Origin: a virus | Strand: one strand, 5' to 3' | Length of the DNA stretch: 29,047 nucleotides | IMG/VR virus record: IMGVR_UViG_3300017706_002133 | Span: 1-29,047 of that record | Shown here: in pieces, positions 15,021 to 22,802 of the stretch | Numbering within the stretch: the first letter of the stretch is position 1 | Layout: every line of letters starts with the position of its first letter | Made by a program: the position numbers and the translations under genes | The notes under the pieces: model-generated | What the model was told of the DNA's origin: nothing | Databases searched by the model: none | What the model saw: the letters and a program-made list of their open reading frames with translations, nothing else

Positions 15021-15783
15021 ACAACATTTTAATCTACTTTTAGATAAGATAAAAAACAAAGAAAATTTTGCCTTTGCCAGATTTTCTGATGGTGAGTTAT
15101 TTATTTTACAAAATAAGGAGTTAAAATTAGATGATAATTATATTCAAGTAGGGGACCAAGTAACTGGAGGTCCATATAAACCTGCGGATTTTAAGCATTT
15201 TGATCCTAAAAAACATTCATTTTATAGAGATAAACTGATAGAATCTTTTAAACATAAACAACCTAATTATTATAAAGGTATTAGTTGTAGTTGTTGTGTA
15301 GGAAAAGAAAGTTTTGATTGGCAAATTGATTTACATGGTGGTGATGATGAATCATTAACTTGGGCTAATTTATGGGTAAATGGAAATTATCATTCATTTA
15401 TACAAAATATATTACCCTTATTATATAGTAGAAAATGTATCTTTATAGGACATAATAGTGCTAATTTAACTAAAATCCCATTTTTTGTAAAAGATTTTAG
15501 AGTAGGGTATAATGCTATGATAAATGATTATCCTAAGATTAAAGATATAAGTGAATGGATTATTAAAAATAAAATTAAAAACCATTTGTTTTTATTCTCA
15601 GCTGCTAGTTTTACTAATTTGGCTATATATCAACTATTTAAAGATCACCCAAATAATACTTTTATTGACATAGGAACTTGTTTAGCCCCTATGATGGAAT
15701 TACCTGTTCAAAGGGATTACCTTCAAAAATACTGGTTATATCAAGGTGGAGGTGATAGTAATAAAATATGTATATGGAATTAG
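15004..15783 (+). CDS. GT-D fold glycosyltransferase candidate (DUF1792-like)
   Basis: 259 residues. The N-terminal FAFARFSDGELFIL matches the ARFGDGE signature of the DUF1792/GT-D family, whose Asp and Glu (D-G-E) bind the metal and nucleotide sugar. The C-terminal FIDIGTCLAPMME is like the conserved late strand, and KCIFIGHNSANLT the middle strand. GT-D enzymes are a rare fold found in some bacterial surface-adhesin glycosylation systems. CSCCVGKES (three cysteines) near residue 95 is unusual and could bind metal or be a chance cluster. It overlaps the epimerase gene by 17 bases and the acetyltransferase gene by 16 bases, so it belongs to the same operon. Confidence 0.65.
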   Translation: MKKEFKQHFNLLLDKIKNKENFAFARFSDGELFILQNKELKLDDNYIQVGDQVTGGPYKPADFKHFDPKKHSFYRDKLIESFKHKQPNYYKGISCSCCVGKESFDWQIDLHGGDDESLTWANLWVNGNYHSFIQNILPLLYSRKCIFIGHNSANLTKIPFFVKDFRVGYNAMINDYPKIKDISEWIIKNKIKNHLFLFSAASFTNLAIYQLFKDHPNNTFIDIGTCLAPMMELPVQRDYLQKYWLYQGGGDSNKICIWN

Positions 15784-16154
15784 TAAAATGTACTGAGCAA
15801 TATTGGGAATTTATAAGAACTCTAAGAAATGATAAAAGGGTATTAGATGGTTTTATAAAATCCACTTATATTACTAAGGAAATGCAATTAAGTTATATGA
15901 AAAATAATAATCAATATTTTCGTGTTGCATTAATAAACGAAACCCCAGTTGGGTATGTTGGGGTAATTAAAGATGATATAAGAGTATGTACTCATCCTAA
16001 TTATCAAGGTAAGGGAGTGGGTAAGTTTATGATTAATAAATGTATGGAAATATGGCCTACTGCATTTGCTAAAGTAAAAATAAATAATGAGGCAAGCATT
16101 AAATTATTTGAATCTTGTGGTTTTACTAAAAAATTTTATATATTAACAAAATAA
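15768..16154 (+). CDS. GNAT-family N-acetyltransferase
   Basis: 128 residues with the GNAT fold. VALINETPVGYVGVIKDDIRVCTHPNYQGKGVGKFMINK gives the third and fourth strands and motif A, where QGKGVGK is the acetyl-CoA pyrophosphate loop. FAKVKINNEASIKLFESCGF is motif B, ending in the typical SCGF. Similar to PseH- and RimI-like enzymes, it could acetylate an amino sugar made by the neighbouring DegT-type aminotransferase. The ATG at 15768 is used here; an in-frame ATG at 15774 is nearly as likely. It overlaps the previous gene by 16 bases and lies 5 bases before the small DegT gene, which suits a joint amination/acetylation step. Confidence 0.85.
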   Translation: MYMELVKCTEQYWEFIRTLRNDKRVLDGFIKSTYITKEMQLSYMKNNNQYFRVALINETPVGYVGVIKDDIRVCTHPNYQGKGVGKFMINKCMEIWPTAFAKVKINNEASIKLFESCGFTKKFYILTK

Positions 16155-16159
16155 AAATT

Positions 16160-16786
16160 ATGTTACATAATCCTTACAAAATAGTAAAAATGTTTGAAGA
16201 AGAAATTTCAGCTTATACAGGGGCGCCCTATGCGGTTTCTATAGATAGTTGCACTAATGCTTTATTTTTAATATGCAAATATTTAAAAGTAAAAGAAGTA
16301 ACTATCCCTTCAAAAACTTATTTATCGGTACCTCAATCTATAATACATGCTGGTGGTGAAGTAATATTTGATAAAAGGGGTAAAACTAACCATTGGAATG
16401 GAATTTATCAGCTTAAACCATATCCTATTTATGATGCAGCTAAAAGGCTTACTAAAAGTATGTATATTCCTAATACTTATATGAGTTTATCTTTCCATAT
16501 TAAAAAACAACTTCCTATTTGGAAAGGAGGAATGATTTTAACTGATAATAAAGAAGCAGCTGAATGGTTTATTAGAGCTAGATATGAGGGAAGAAGTCAA
16601 AAGTTTTATAAGGATGATGATATTGAATTTTGTGGTTGGAATATGTATATGACCCCACAACAAGCAGCTCATGGTTTAGCTATGTTTCAAAATTACCCTG
16701 AACATAAAGAAGATTTAGGAGAAAAAGGAGGATATAGAGATTTAACTGAATTTACTGTATTTAAAAACCATAAGGTAATAAAATAA
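16160..16786 (+). CDS. Compact DegT/DnrJ-type PLP aminotransferase
   Basis: Only 208 residues, compared with about 370 for normal DegT/DnrJ/EryC1 enzymes. The fold landmarks are still visible: YAVSIDSCTNALFLICKYL (phosphate loop), EVTIPSKTYLSVPQSI (PLP-side Pro loop), YPIYDAAKR (Asp92 for the pyridine nitrogen), SLSFHIKKQLPIWKGGMIL (Lys116 at the Schiff-base position) and GWNMYMTPQQAAHGLAMFQ (dimer helix). About 50 residues normally between the PLP loop and the Asp are missing, and the C-terminal domain is absent. Since Lys and Asp are kept, the enzyme could still be active. Truncation of an old gene is the alternative, but there is no frameshift or stray homologous sequence downstream. The fold partner could be another subunit. 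Confidence 0.78.
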   Translation: MLHNPYKIVKMFEEEISAYTGAPYAVSIDSCTNALFLICKYLKVKEVTIPSKTYLSVPQSIIHAGGEVIFDKRGKTNHWNGIYQLKPYPIYDAAKRLTKSMYIPNTYMSLSFHIKKQLPIWKGGMILTDNKEAAEWFIRARYEGRSQKFYKDDDIEFCGWNMYMTPQQAAHGLAMFQNYPEHKEDLGEKGGYRDLTEFTVFKNHKVIK

Positions 16787-16791
16787 TTAAT

Positions 16792-17517
16792 ATGAAAGTA
16801 GCACTTTGTTTACATGGTTTATTTGATTCTCTAACTGATACCAATTCCAAGGGAATAGATGGATTTAATCATATTAAAAAAAATATTTTAGATAAAGTAA
16901 ATGCTGATGTATATATTCATAGTTGGGAAGAAGAAAAAGCAGATGAAATAAAAAAGTTATATAACCCTAAACAATATTTATTTGAAACACAAAAAAATTT
17001 TTCTAATATAATATTTGAAAACAAACTAAACACTTTATTAAACCCTCCAAGACCACCTAAATCAGTCCTTTCACATTTATATAGTGTAACGGAATCTATT
17101 AAATTAGCTTTTAAAAGCAATATTGAATATGATATTATAATTAAGGCACGATTTGATTTAGGTAGGATTAATAGATTGACATCAGGACCAGGTAGAGGTA
17201 ACCCATACCCAGTTCAATGTATAAATTTTCAAACTAATATAGATGAAGGTAAAATTTATATGGCTAATTGGCAACATTTTCATATGGGTCCTGCTGATAT
17301 GTGGTTTTATGGATCTTCTAATATTATGAAATCGTTTACTACATTATATGAATCATTAGAAAGTAATATGAAAGTAGGTAGTAGATTTCATCATTTTTCT
17401 ACTAGTATTGAAAATAACCCTAACGATTTATCTAATGCTATTGCATTTTATAAATGGTGGATGTTAGAAAATGGGCTTTGGAATAAACGAATAAATTTAA
17501 ATACATCATGGGAATAA
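16792..17517 (+). CDS. Probable glycan-synthesis protein (glycosyltransferase-like)
   Basis: 241 residues starting MKVALCLHGLFDSLTDTNS. The opening strand, then DVYIHSWEEEKADEIKKLY (His-Ser-Trp after a strand), YSVTESIKLAFKSNIEYDIIIKARFDLGR and the later AFYKWWMLENG together resemble a class of capsule and lipopolysaccharide proteins with a strand-HSW motif and a YDxxxxxRxD motif, thought to be GT-A-like transferases. The assignment is from pattern recall, and no DXD is certain; FDLGR could hold the metal-binding Asp. The gene lies 6 bases after the compact DegT gene and overlaps the next by 10 bases. It probably acts in the same pathway. Confidence 0.5.
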   Translation: MKVALCLHGLFDSLTDTNSKGIDGFNHIKKNILDKVNADVYIHSWEEEKADEIKKLYNPKQYLFETQKNFSNIIFENKLNTLLNPPRPPKSVLSHLYSVTESIKLAFKSNIEYDIIIKARFDLGRINRLTSGPGRGNPYPVQCINFQTNIDEGKIYMANWQHFHMGPADMWFYGSSNIMKSFTTLYESLESNMKVGSRFHHFSTSIENNPNDLSNAIAFYKWWMLENGLWNKRINLNTSWE

Positions 17518-18239
17518 ATTCACCATTAGTACTTTACACACATACGGATATGGAAGATGTATGGCCAATGTTTTTTGGCCAGTTTCAAAAATACAATAGT
17601 AATTCTACTAAAATTTATGTAGCCGTAAATAAACAAAGCCCTTTATTACCAGACAATTGTATCCCTATATTATATGATGATTCCATTCCATATACAGATA
17701 GATGGAAACAAATTTTACCTGAAATTAAAGAAGAAGTATTCATGTTTTTACATGAGGATATGATTTTATTTAATAAACCTAAATTTAATTATATTGAAAG
17801 ATATTATAATTTAGTTAAAGATAAAAAAGTAGAATCTATAAAAATGATTTATGTGCCGTCTAATTTAATTGGAGGGAGTTTAGGTTTTACAGGAGATATG
17901 GTTTCGGATATAGATGATACTCTTATTACTAATGAATTTTCTCAATTCTCAATCCAACCAACTATTATATCCAAAACATCATTTAATTCTATACTTGATA
18001 GTGTAGGGTCTTTAAATATTTGGGATTTTGAAATGGCAGTTAAAAATAATTTTAAATCTTATATGGTAAAATTAGGAGGTGAAGTTAAAAGGGGATTATT
18101 TCATTGTGATAGTATTATTTTTCCTTATATTGCTACTGCCATAAGTAAAGGAAAATGGAATACCAGTGAATATAAAAAAGAATTAAGTATTTTCTTTAAA
18201 GAATATAATATAAACCCTAATATAAGAGGAGAAGTATGA
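17508..18239 (+). CDS. Probable GT-A-like glycosyltransferase
   Basis: 243 residues. SPLVLYTHTDMEDVWPMFF is a strand and acceptor-loop start; KIYVAVNKQSPLLPDNC is the second strand, EVFMFLHEDMILFNKP places His-Glu-Asp at the usual DXD position, and NIWDFEMAVKNNF could give the catalytic acid. The layout is like GT-A enzymes, but the metal motif is changed from DXD to HED, so function is inferred. GSLGFTGDMVSDIDDTL is unlike any motif I know. The start overlaps the previous gene by 10 bases and the end overlaps the HAD-nucleotidyltransferase gene by 4. Confidence 0.55.
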   Translation: MGINSPLVLYTHTDMEDVWPMFFGQFQKYNSNSTKIYVAVNKQSPLLPDNCIPILYDDSIPYTDRWKQILPEIKEEVFMFLHEDMILFNKPKFNYIERYYNLVKDKKVESIKMIYVPSNLIGGSLGFTGDMVSDIDDTLITNEFSQFSIQPTIISKTSFNSILDSVGSLNIWDFEMAVKNNFKSYMVKLGGEVKRGLFHCDSIIFPYIATAISKGKWNTSEYKKELSIFFKEYNINPNIRGEV

Positions 18240-19597
18240 TTAAGTTAGTTATTTTTGATTTAGATGGTGTTTTAGTTGAGGCTAAAAATATTCATTTTGA
18301 TGCTCTTAATATGGCATTAGGAAAAGAATATGCTATTAGCTGGAATGACCACTTATCTATTTATGATGGTTTAAAAACTAACCAAAAGTTAAAAATATTA
18401 ACAGAACGTAAAGGACTACCAGTTAATTTTTATAAAGAAATTTGGGGGAAAAAACAAAAATTAACTTTATCTAAATTATCATCCTTAAAACCTAGTAAAA
18501 CATTACAATCAATTATGAATGCTTTAGTTGAAGATGGTTATAAAATTGCAGTATGTTCTAATTCAATTAGAAAAACAGTTTTAACAGTACTATCTAAATT
18601 AGGTATAATGGAATACATGGATTTAGTTATATCAAATGAAGATGTAAAAAATTCAAAACCACACCCAGAAATGTATTGGAAGGCGATATCAATGATGAGT
18701 TGTTTACCTGAAGAGACTTTGATTATAGAAGATTCTCCTTATGGATTACTTGCCGCCTCAAGGAGTAAGTCATATATTTTAAGGGTAAAAAATCCAAACG
18801 AAGTAACTTATACTAATATATTTAAAAAATTAAATGAAATAAATATGGGAGAAAAACAAACATCCCCTGCTTGGAGAGATGAAACATTAAATGTTTTAAT
18901 CCCCATGGCGGGAGCAGGTAGTAGATTTGAAAAAGCTGGTTATACTTTTCCAAAACCCCTAATTGAGGTAAAGAAAAAACCAATGATACAAGTAGTAGTA
19001 GAAAATTTAAATATAAAAGCTAATTTTATATATGTTGTACAAAAATCACATAGAGAAAAATATAATTTAGATGCCCTGTTATCATTAATTACTCCTGGTT
19101 GTAAAATAGTAGAAACAGAAGGAATGACCGAAGGAGCAGCTTGTACTGCATTATTAGCTAAGGATTACATAAATTCTAAAGCACCATTATTTTTTGCCAA
19201 CTCAGACCAATTTGTTGAATGGGATTCAAATGAATTTTTATATAAAATGAATGAAACGGATGCTGATGGTGGTATTGTTTCATTTACTGCTACTCACCCC
19301 AAATGGTCTTTTGCTAAAGTTAATGAACAGGGGTTAGTAACAGAAGTAGCTGAAAAAAAACCAATATCTAATATTGCTACTGTAGGATATTATTATTGGA
19401 AACATGGGTCTGATTTTGTAAATTATGCAGAACAAATGATTAAAAAAGATATTAGAGTAAATGGTGAATTTTATGTTTGCCCTGTTTTTAATGAGGCTAT
19501 CCTTGATAATAAACAAATTAGAACTTTTAATGTTAATGGAATGTGGGGTCTTGGAACCCCTGAAGATTTAAAATATTATTTAGAAAATTATGAATAA
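18236..19597 (+). CDS. Fusion: HAD phosphatase + sugar-phosphate nucleotidyltransferase
   Basis: 453 residues in two parts. Residues 1-200 form a HAD hydrolase of the beta-phosphoglucomutase type: FDLDGVLVEA (Asp8/Asp10 nucleophile pair), CSNSIRK (second motif), NSKPHPEMY (Lys141) and LIIEDSPYGLLAA (acid pair). Residues 218-453 form a nucleotidyltransferase: VLIPMAGAGSRFEKAGYTFPKPLIEV holds the GxGxRF-x-PKP nucleotide-binding motif, FFANSDQFVEW the metal-binding Asp, and FYVCPVFNEAIL the rest. The fused enzyme may shift or remove a sugar phosphate and then activate it with an NTP. The linker has an in-frame ATG at 18845 that could yield a separate nucleotidyltransferase. This is the main activation step visible in the island. 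Sugar and NTP unknown. Confidence 0.88.
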   Translation: MIKLVIFDLDGVLVEAKNIHFDALNMALGKEYAISWNDHLSIYDGLKTNQKLKILTERKGLPVNFYKEIWGKKQKLTLSKLSSLKPSKTLQSIMNALVEDGYKIAVCSNSIRKTVLTVLSKLGIMEYMDLVISNEDVKNSKPHPEMYWKAISMMSCLPEETLIIEDSPYGLLAASRSKSYILRVKNPNEVTYTNIFKKLNEINMGEKQTSPAWRDETLNVLIPMAGAGSRFEKAGYTFPKPLIEVKKKPMIQVVVENLNIKANFIYVVQKSHREKYNLDALLSLITPGCKIVETEGMTEGAACTALLAKDYINSKAPLFFANSDQFVEWDSNEFLYKMNETDADGGIVSFTATHPKWSFAKVNEQGLVTEVAEKKPISNIATVGYYYWKHGSDFVNYAEQMIKKDIRVNGEFYVCPVFNEAILDNKQIRTFNVNGMWGLGTPEDLKYYLENYE

Positions 19598-20285
19598 CAA
19601 TACTTATGCTCAAATGCAAAAAACCCAATATAGTAGTGGGACTAGCAACCATGAAGAACATAATAATAATCCTGATTATTGGGATGTACTCCTCTCAGAT
19701 TTAAAAAATAGGGATTCATGGGAAGGAAAAAAAGCCTTAGACTTTGGTTGTGGTAAGGGTAGAAATGTTATAAATATGTTTAATTTGTGTAGCTGGGCTG
19801 GGGTAGATGGTATAGATATATCTGGGGGTAATATTGATTATTGTAATAAAACATATATAGGATACTCTGCTAAATGGTATTGTAATAATGGAACAGATGT
19901 ATCGGATTTAAAATCCAATGAATATGACTTTATTATGTCTACCATTACATTACAACACATCCCAGTATATAGTATTAGAAAATCTTTAATTACAGATTTA
20001 TTAAGAACACTAAAATCAGGAGGATTATTTTCTTTTCAAGTCCCATATGGTGAAGGATTAAAGCCCGGGAAGCTTGCCTCTACAAATAATAAAATAAGTA
20101 GTTACTATGAAAACGCTTATGGTGCGGTTGGTACAAACTCTGCACATGATTTTAGAGTAAATAATGAACAAGATATTATTAATGATTTAAAAGAAATAGG
20201 TTTTACAAATGTAGAAACTATTATAAAACCTTCTTATAGTGACTATAATCATGAAGAATGGATTTATGTAAAAGCTTATAAATAA
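19590..20285 (+). CDS. SAM-dependent methyltransferase (class I)
   Basis: 231 residues. KKALDFGCGKGRNVINMF (about residues 47-64) is motif I for S-adenosylmethionine; GVDGIDISGGNIDYC holds the acidic end of the second strand; YDFIMSTITLQHIP and TLKSGGLFSFQVPYGEG are the fourth and fifth strand regions of this type, near the active site. The N-terminal 30 residues (NNNTYAQMQKTQYSSGTSNHEEHNNN) look flexible and substrate-binding. In this setting it probably O-, N- or C-methylates a nucleotide sugar or the glycan. The C-terminal HEEWIYVKAYK strand closes the sheet. The gene overlaps the fusion enzyme by 8 bases and is followed by the GDPD-like gene after 2 bases. Confidence 0.85.
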   Translation: MNNNTYAQMQKTQYSSGTSNHEEHNNNPDYWDVLLSDLKNRDSWEGKKALDFGCGKGRNVINMFNLCSWAGVDGIDISGGNIDYCNKTYIGYSAKWYCNNGTDVSDLKSNEYDFIMSTITLQHIPVYSIRKSLITDLLRTLKSGGLFSFQVPYGEGLKPGKLASTNNKISSYYENAYGAVGTNSAHDFRVNNEQDIINDLKEIGFTNVETIIKPSYSDYNHEEWIYVKAYK

Positions 20286-20287
20286 TA

Positions 20288-20740
20288 ATGATTTTAATAT
20301 CACATAGAGGAAATATTAATGGGCCTAATCCTAAATTGGAAAATAATCCTATTTACATTGATATGGCTTTATCCCAAGGATTTAATGTAGAAATTGATTT
20401 ATGGGTTTGTAAAAAAGAATTTTTTTTGGGTCATGATAAACCAACATATTTAGTTGAACTTCAATGGTTAGTAGATAGGGGATTATCTTTATGGATTCAT
20501 TGTAAATCTTTAGACACTATAGGATTTATAAAAGAATTAGAATATAAAAAGGGTTTAAAAGGTTTAAATTATTTTTGGCATCAAGAAGATGATGTTACTT
20601 TAACCTCTAAAGGGGTAATATGGGCATATCCTGGTAAACAACCCATAAAATATAGTGTCGCCGTAGACCCTGAAAGGTACAATGATAATACGTCTTCAGC
20701 ATACGCAGTATGTTCTGATTATATTAAAAATTATAAATAA
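20288..20740 (+). CDS. Minimal glycerophosphodiester phosphodiesterase-like protein (GDPD)
   Basis: 150 residues, versus about 230-250 for ordinary GDPD enzymes. The catalytic set is intact: SHRGN (His6, Arg7), VEIDLW (Glu35, Asp37) and FLGHDKPTY (His49, Asp50), the metal and acid-base residues of the family; LSLWIHCKS is a further barrel strand. The TIM barrel seems short, ending at YWAYPGK-like strands and a short tail. GDPD enzymes cut phosphodiester bonds in glycerophosphodiesters; here the substrate may be a phosphodiester-linked sugar or lipid. It follows the methyltransferase by 2 bases, and its stop is directly joined to the dehydratase start. Confidence 0.75.
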   Translation: MILISHRGNINGPNPKLENNPIYIDMALSQGFNVEIDLWVCKKEFFLGHDKPTYLVELQWLVDRGLSLWIHCKSLDTIGFIKELEYKKGLKGLNYFWHQEDDVTLTSKGVIWAYPGKQPIKYSVAVDPERYNDNTSSAYAVCSDYIKNYK

Positions 20741-21727
20741 ATGAAAAAAATAGTTTATATAACTGGTTGTTTTGGGTTTATAGGTAGCTATGTGACTCGA
20801 GAATGTTTAAAAAAAGGATGGCATGTTATGGGTGTGGACAAAATGACTTATGCTTATTTTCCTGATGTATATGATGAATTTATAAAACATCCAAATTTTA
20901 AATTTCAAAAGAAAGATATTAATGATTTAGAATTTTTACATGAATGTGATTATGTAATTAATACAGCAGCTGAAACCCATGTAGGAAATTCTATAGTTAA
21001 AAGTGAAGATTTTTTACATTCTAATGTAAATGGTGTACATAACTTACTTGAATTAATTAGGAATTATAGAGCAGAAAGTAGTAAAAAACCTATTTTATTA
21101 CATTTTTCAACAGATGAAGTATATGGGGATATTACAGACGGAGAGCATATAGAAACAGATATACTTAAGCCTTCTAACCCATACTCAGCTACAAAAGCTG
21201 CAGCTGACCAGTTAATTACAGCATGGAATCGTACTTATAATTTACCTTATATTATTATAAGACCAACTAATAACTATGGAGTGGGGCAATATGTAGAAAA
21301 GTTAATCCCTAAATCCATTAAATATTTAAGTCTGGGTAAAGAAATCCCTTTACATAATAATGGTACCCCAGTAAGAAATTGGTTGCATGCTCAAGACACT
21401 GCTAATGCTATAATTACTATCATTGAATCAGGGGTTAAAAATGAAATATATAATATATGTGGTGGTTTTGAACAAACCAATTTGGATACTGTTAATAAAA
21501 TTATTACATTATACCATGGTGAAGATGAATCATTAAAAACAACTTTTCCTTATTATAATGAGGATAAAAACCAATTTTTAAACTTATCTTACTCTAGACA
21601 GGGTCAAGATGTTAGATATGCACTTAATGATGATAAACTTAGATTATTAGGTTGGGAGCCTAAAAAAATATTTGATAAGGAATTGCCTGCTATAGTAGGT
21701 TATTATAAAAATAATTTTATTTGGTAA
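20741..21727 (+). CDS. RmlB-like NAD-dependent sugar 4,6-dehydratase
   Basis: 328 residues, extended SDR. ITGCFGFIGS is the GxxGxxG NAD-binding loop (Gly9, 12, 15). VINTAAETHVGNSI matches the AAExHVD box of dTDP-glucose 4,6-dehydratase. HFSTDEVYGD carries the TDE triad (Thr124, Asp125, Glu126) found in 4,6-dehydratases, and NPYSATKAAAD gives Tyr148 and Lys152. RPTNNYGVGQYVEKLIP and the NGTPVRNWLHAQD (Arg for the nucleotide, W) are also RmlB-like. The enzyme would make a 4-keto-6-deoxy sugar nucleotide, the usual input to a ColD/RfbH-type dehydratase such as that at 10179. It is not certain whether the base is dTDP, CDP, GDP or UDP. The next start overlaps its stop by one base. Confidence 0.9.
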   Translation: MKKIVYITGCFGFIGSYVTRECLKKGWHVMGVDKMTYAYFPDVYDEFIKHPNFKFQKKDINDLEFLHECDYVINTAAETHVGNSIVKSEDFLHSNVNGVHNLLELIRNYRAESSKKPILLHFSTDEVYGDITDGEHIETDILKPSNPYSATKAAADQLITAWNRTYNLPYIIIRPTNNYGVGQYVEKLIPKSIKYLSLGKEIPLHNNGTPVRNWLHAQDTANAIITIIESGVKNEIYNICGGFEQTNLDTVNKIITLYHGEDESLKTTFPYYNEDKNQFLNLSYSRQGQDVRYALNDDKLRLLGWEPKKIFDKELPAIVGYYKNNFIW

Positions 21728-22335
21728 TGAATAAATTAAAAAAACGTATATTAGAAATTGCTTATAAGCATAAACTATCACATTTAGGTTCATATCTATC
21801 AGCTTTAGATATAATAGATGAGATTTATAATACTAAAGACTCTGATGATATTTTTATATTATCATCTGGACATGCTGCTTTAGCTTTATATGTGGTATTA
21901 GAAAAATATGAAGGTAAAGATGCTGAACATCTATTCTTAAAATATGGAGGTCATCCCCATTTAGCAGAAGAAGATGGTATCTATTGTTCAACAGGTAGTT
22001 TAGGAACAGGTATTACTATTGGGGTTGGAAGAGCGTTAGCTAATAAAAACAGGAAAGTATATGTTTTAATTAGTGATGGTGAATGTGCTGAAGGGAGTAT
22101 TTGGGAATCGTTACGTTTTATCAAAGAACATAATATAGATAATATAGAAGTATATGTTAATATAAATGGTTATGCAGCTTATGATAAAGTAGATACTAAG
22201 TACTTATCAGATAGATTAAAGGTATTTTTACCCAAAATAAAATTAAAATACACATCAGTAAATCAAACTTCATTTTTAAAAGGAATTAATGCTCATTATC
22301 ATGTTATGAGTGAGGAAGATTATAAATCATTATGA
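21727..22335 (+). CDS. Transketolase N-terminal half (TPP-binding), compact split subunit
   Basis: 202 residues from the ATG at 21727, overlapping the previous stop by one base (TAATG); an in-frame TTG at 21721 is less likely. HLGSYLSALDIIDEIYN and FILSSGHAALALYVVLE match the TK start and SGHAS-type region; GHPHLAEEDGIYCSTGSLGTG is the GHP...STGSLGQG box; LISDGECAEGSIWESLRF gives the TPP/metal motif (usual GDGE-x-EGxxWEA, here SDGE); and VYVNINGYAAYD is the N-x-Gly end. Normal split TK N-halves are about 270 residues. It lacks several surface loops but keeps the TPP core. It pairs with the next gene by an ATGA overlap, and the two together may transfer two-carbon ketol groups. Confidence 0.85.
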   Translation: MNKLKKRILEIAYKHKLSHLGSYLSALDIIDEIYNTKDSDDIFILSSGHAALALYVVLEKYEGKDAEHLFLKYGGHPHLAEEDGIYCSTGSLGTGITIGVGRALANKNRKVYVLISDGECAEGSIWESLRFIKEHNIDNIEVYVNINGYAAYDKVDTKYLSDRLKVFLPKIKLKYTSVNQTSFLKGINAHYHVMSEEDYKSL

Positions 22336-22802
22336 GAAAACAATTTGCAAAATACTTACATGATGAAATGTCTAATAACGAAGACATCATATTAATGACT
22401 GGGGACTTAGGTTATGGTTTATGGGATCAAATTAAAATCGACTATCCAGATAGGTTTATTAATTTTTTATCATCTGAACAATTAATGTTAGGAGCAGCTA
22501 CAGGCATGGCATTAGAAGGAAAAATTCCTATTGTTTATTCAATTACCCCCTTTGTACTATATAGACCTTTTGAGTGGATTAGAAATTACTTAGATCATGA
22601 ACAAATTCCTGTTAAATTAGTAGGTGGCGGGAGAGATAAAGATTACGGTTATTTGGGTTTTTCACATTGGGGAGAAGAAGATATTGATATTTTATCTGTA
22701 TTTAAAAATATTCAATTAATGAAACCTGAAGAATTAGATTTGCATACATTTAAGACATTTATTCATAGTACAAAAGCTACTTATATAAATTTAAAAAGAT
22801 GA
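22332..22802 (+). CDS. Transketolase C-terminal half (pyrimidine domain only)
   Basis: 156 residues, against about 310 for a normal split TK C-half. ILMTGDLGYGLWDQIKIDYPDRFINFLSSEQ is the pyrimidine domain start, and SSEQLMLGAATGMALEG holds the catalytic Glu in the usual GI-x-E-x-x-M helix. PFVLYRPFEWIRNYLDHEQIPVKLVGGG is the F-x-x-RxxE-x-IR region and G(H/Y)xGxxH-like SHWGEED follows. The protein stops at the end of this domain, so the extra transketolase C-terminal domain is absent. It starts with ATGA within the N-half stop, indicating a coupled heterodimer. In standard TK the third domain is not needed for TPP binding, so activity is possible. Confidence 0.85.
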   Translation: MRKQFAKYLHDEMSNNEDIILMTGDLGYGLWDQIKIDYPDRFINFLSSEQLMLGAATGMALEGKIPIVYSITPFVLYRPFEWIRNYLDHEQIPVKLVGGGRDKDYGYLGFSHWGEEDIDILSVFKNIQLMKPEELDLHTFKTFIHSTKATYINLKR

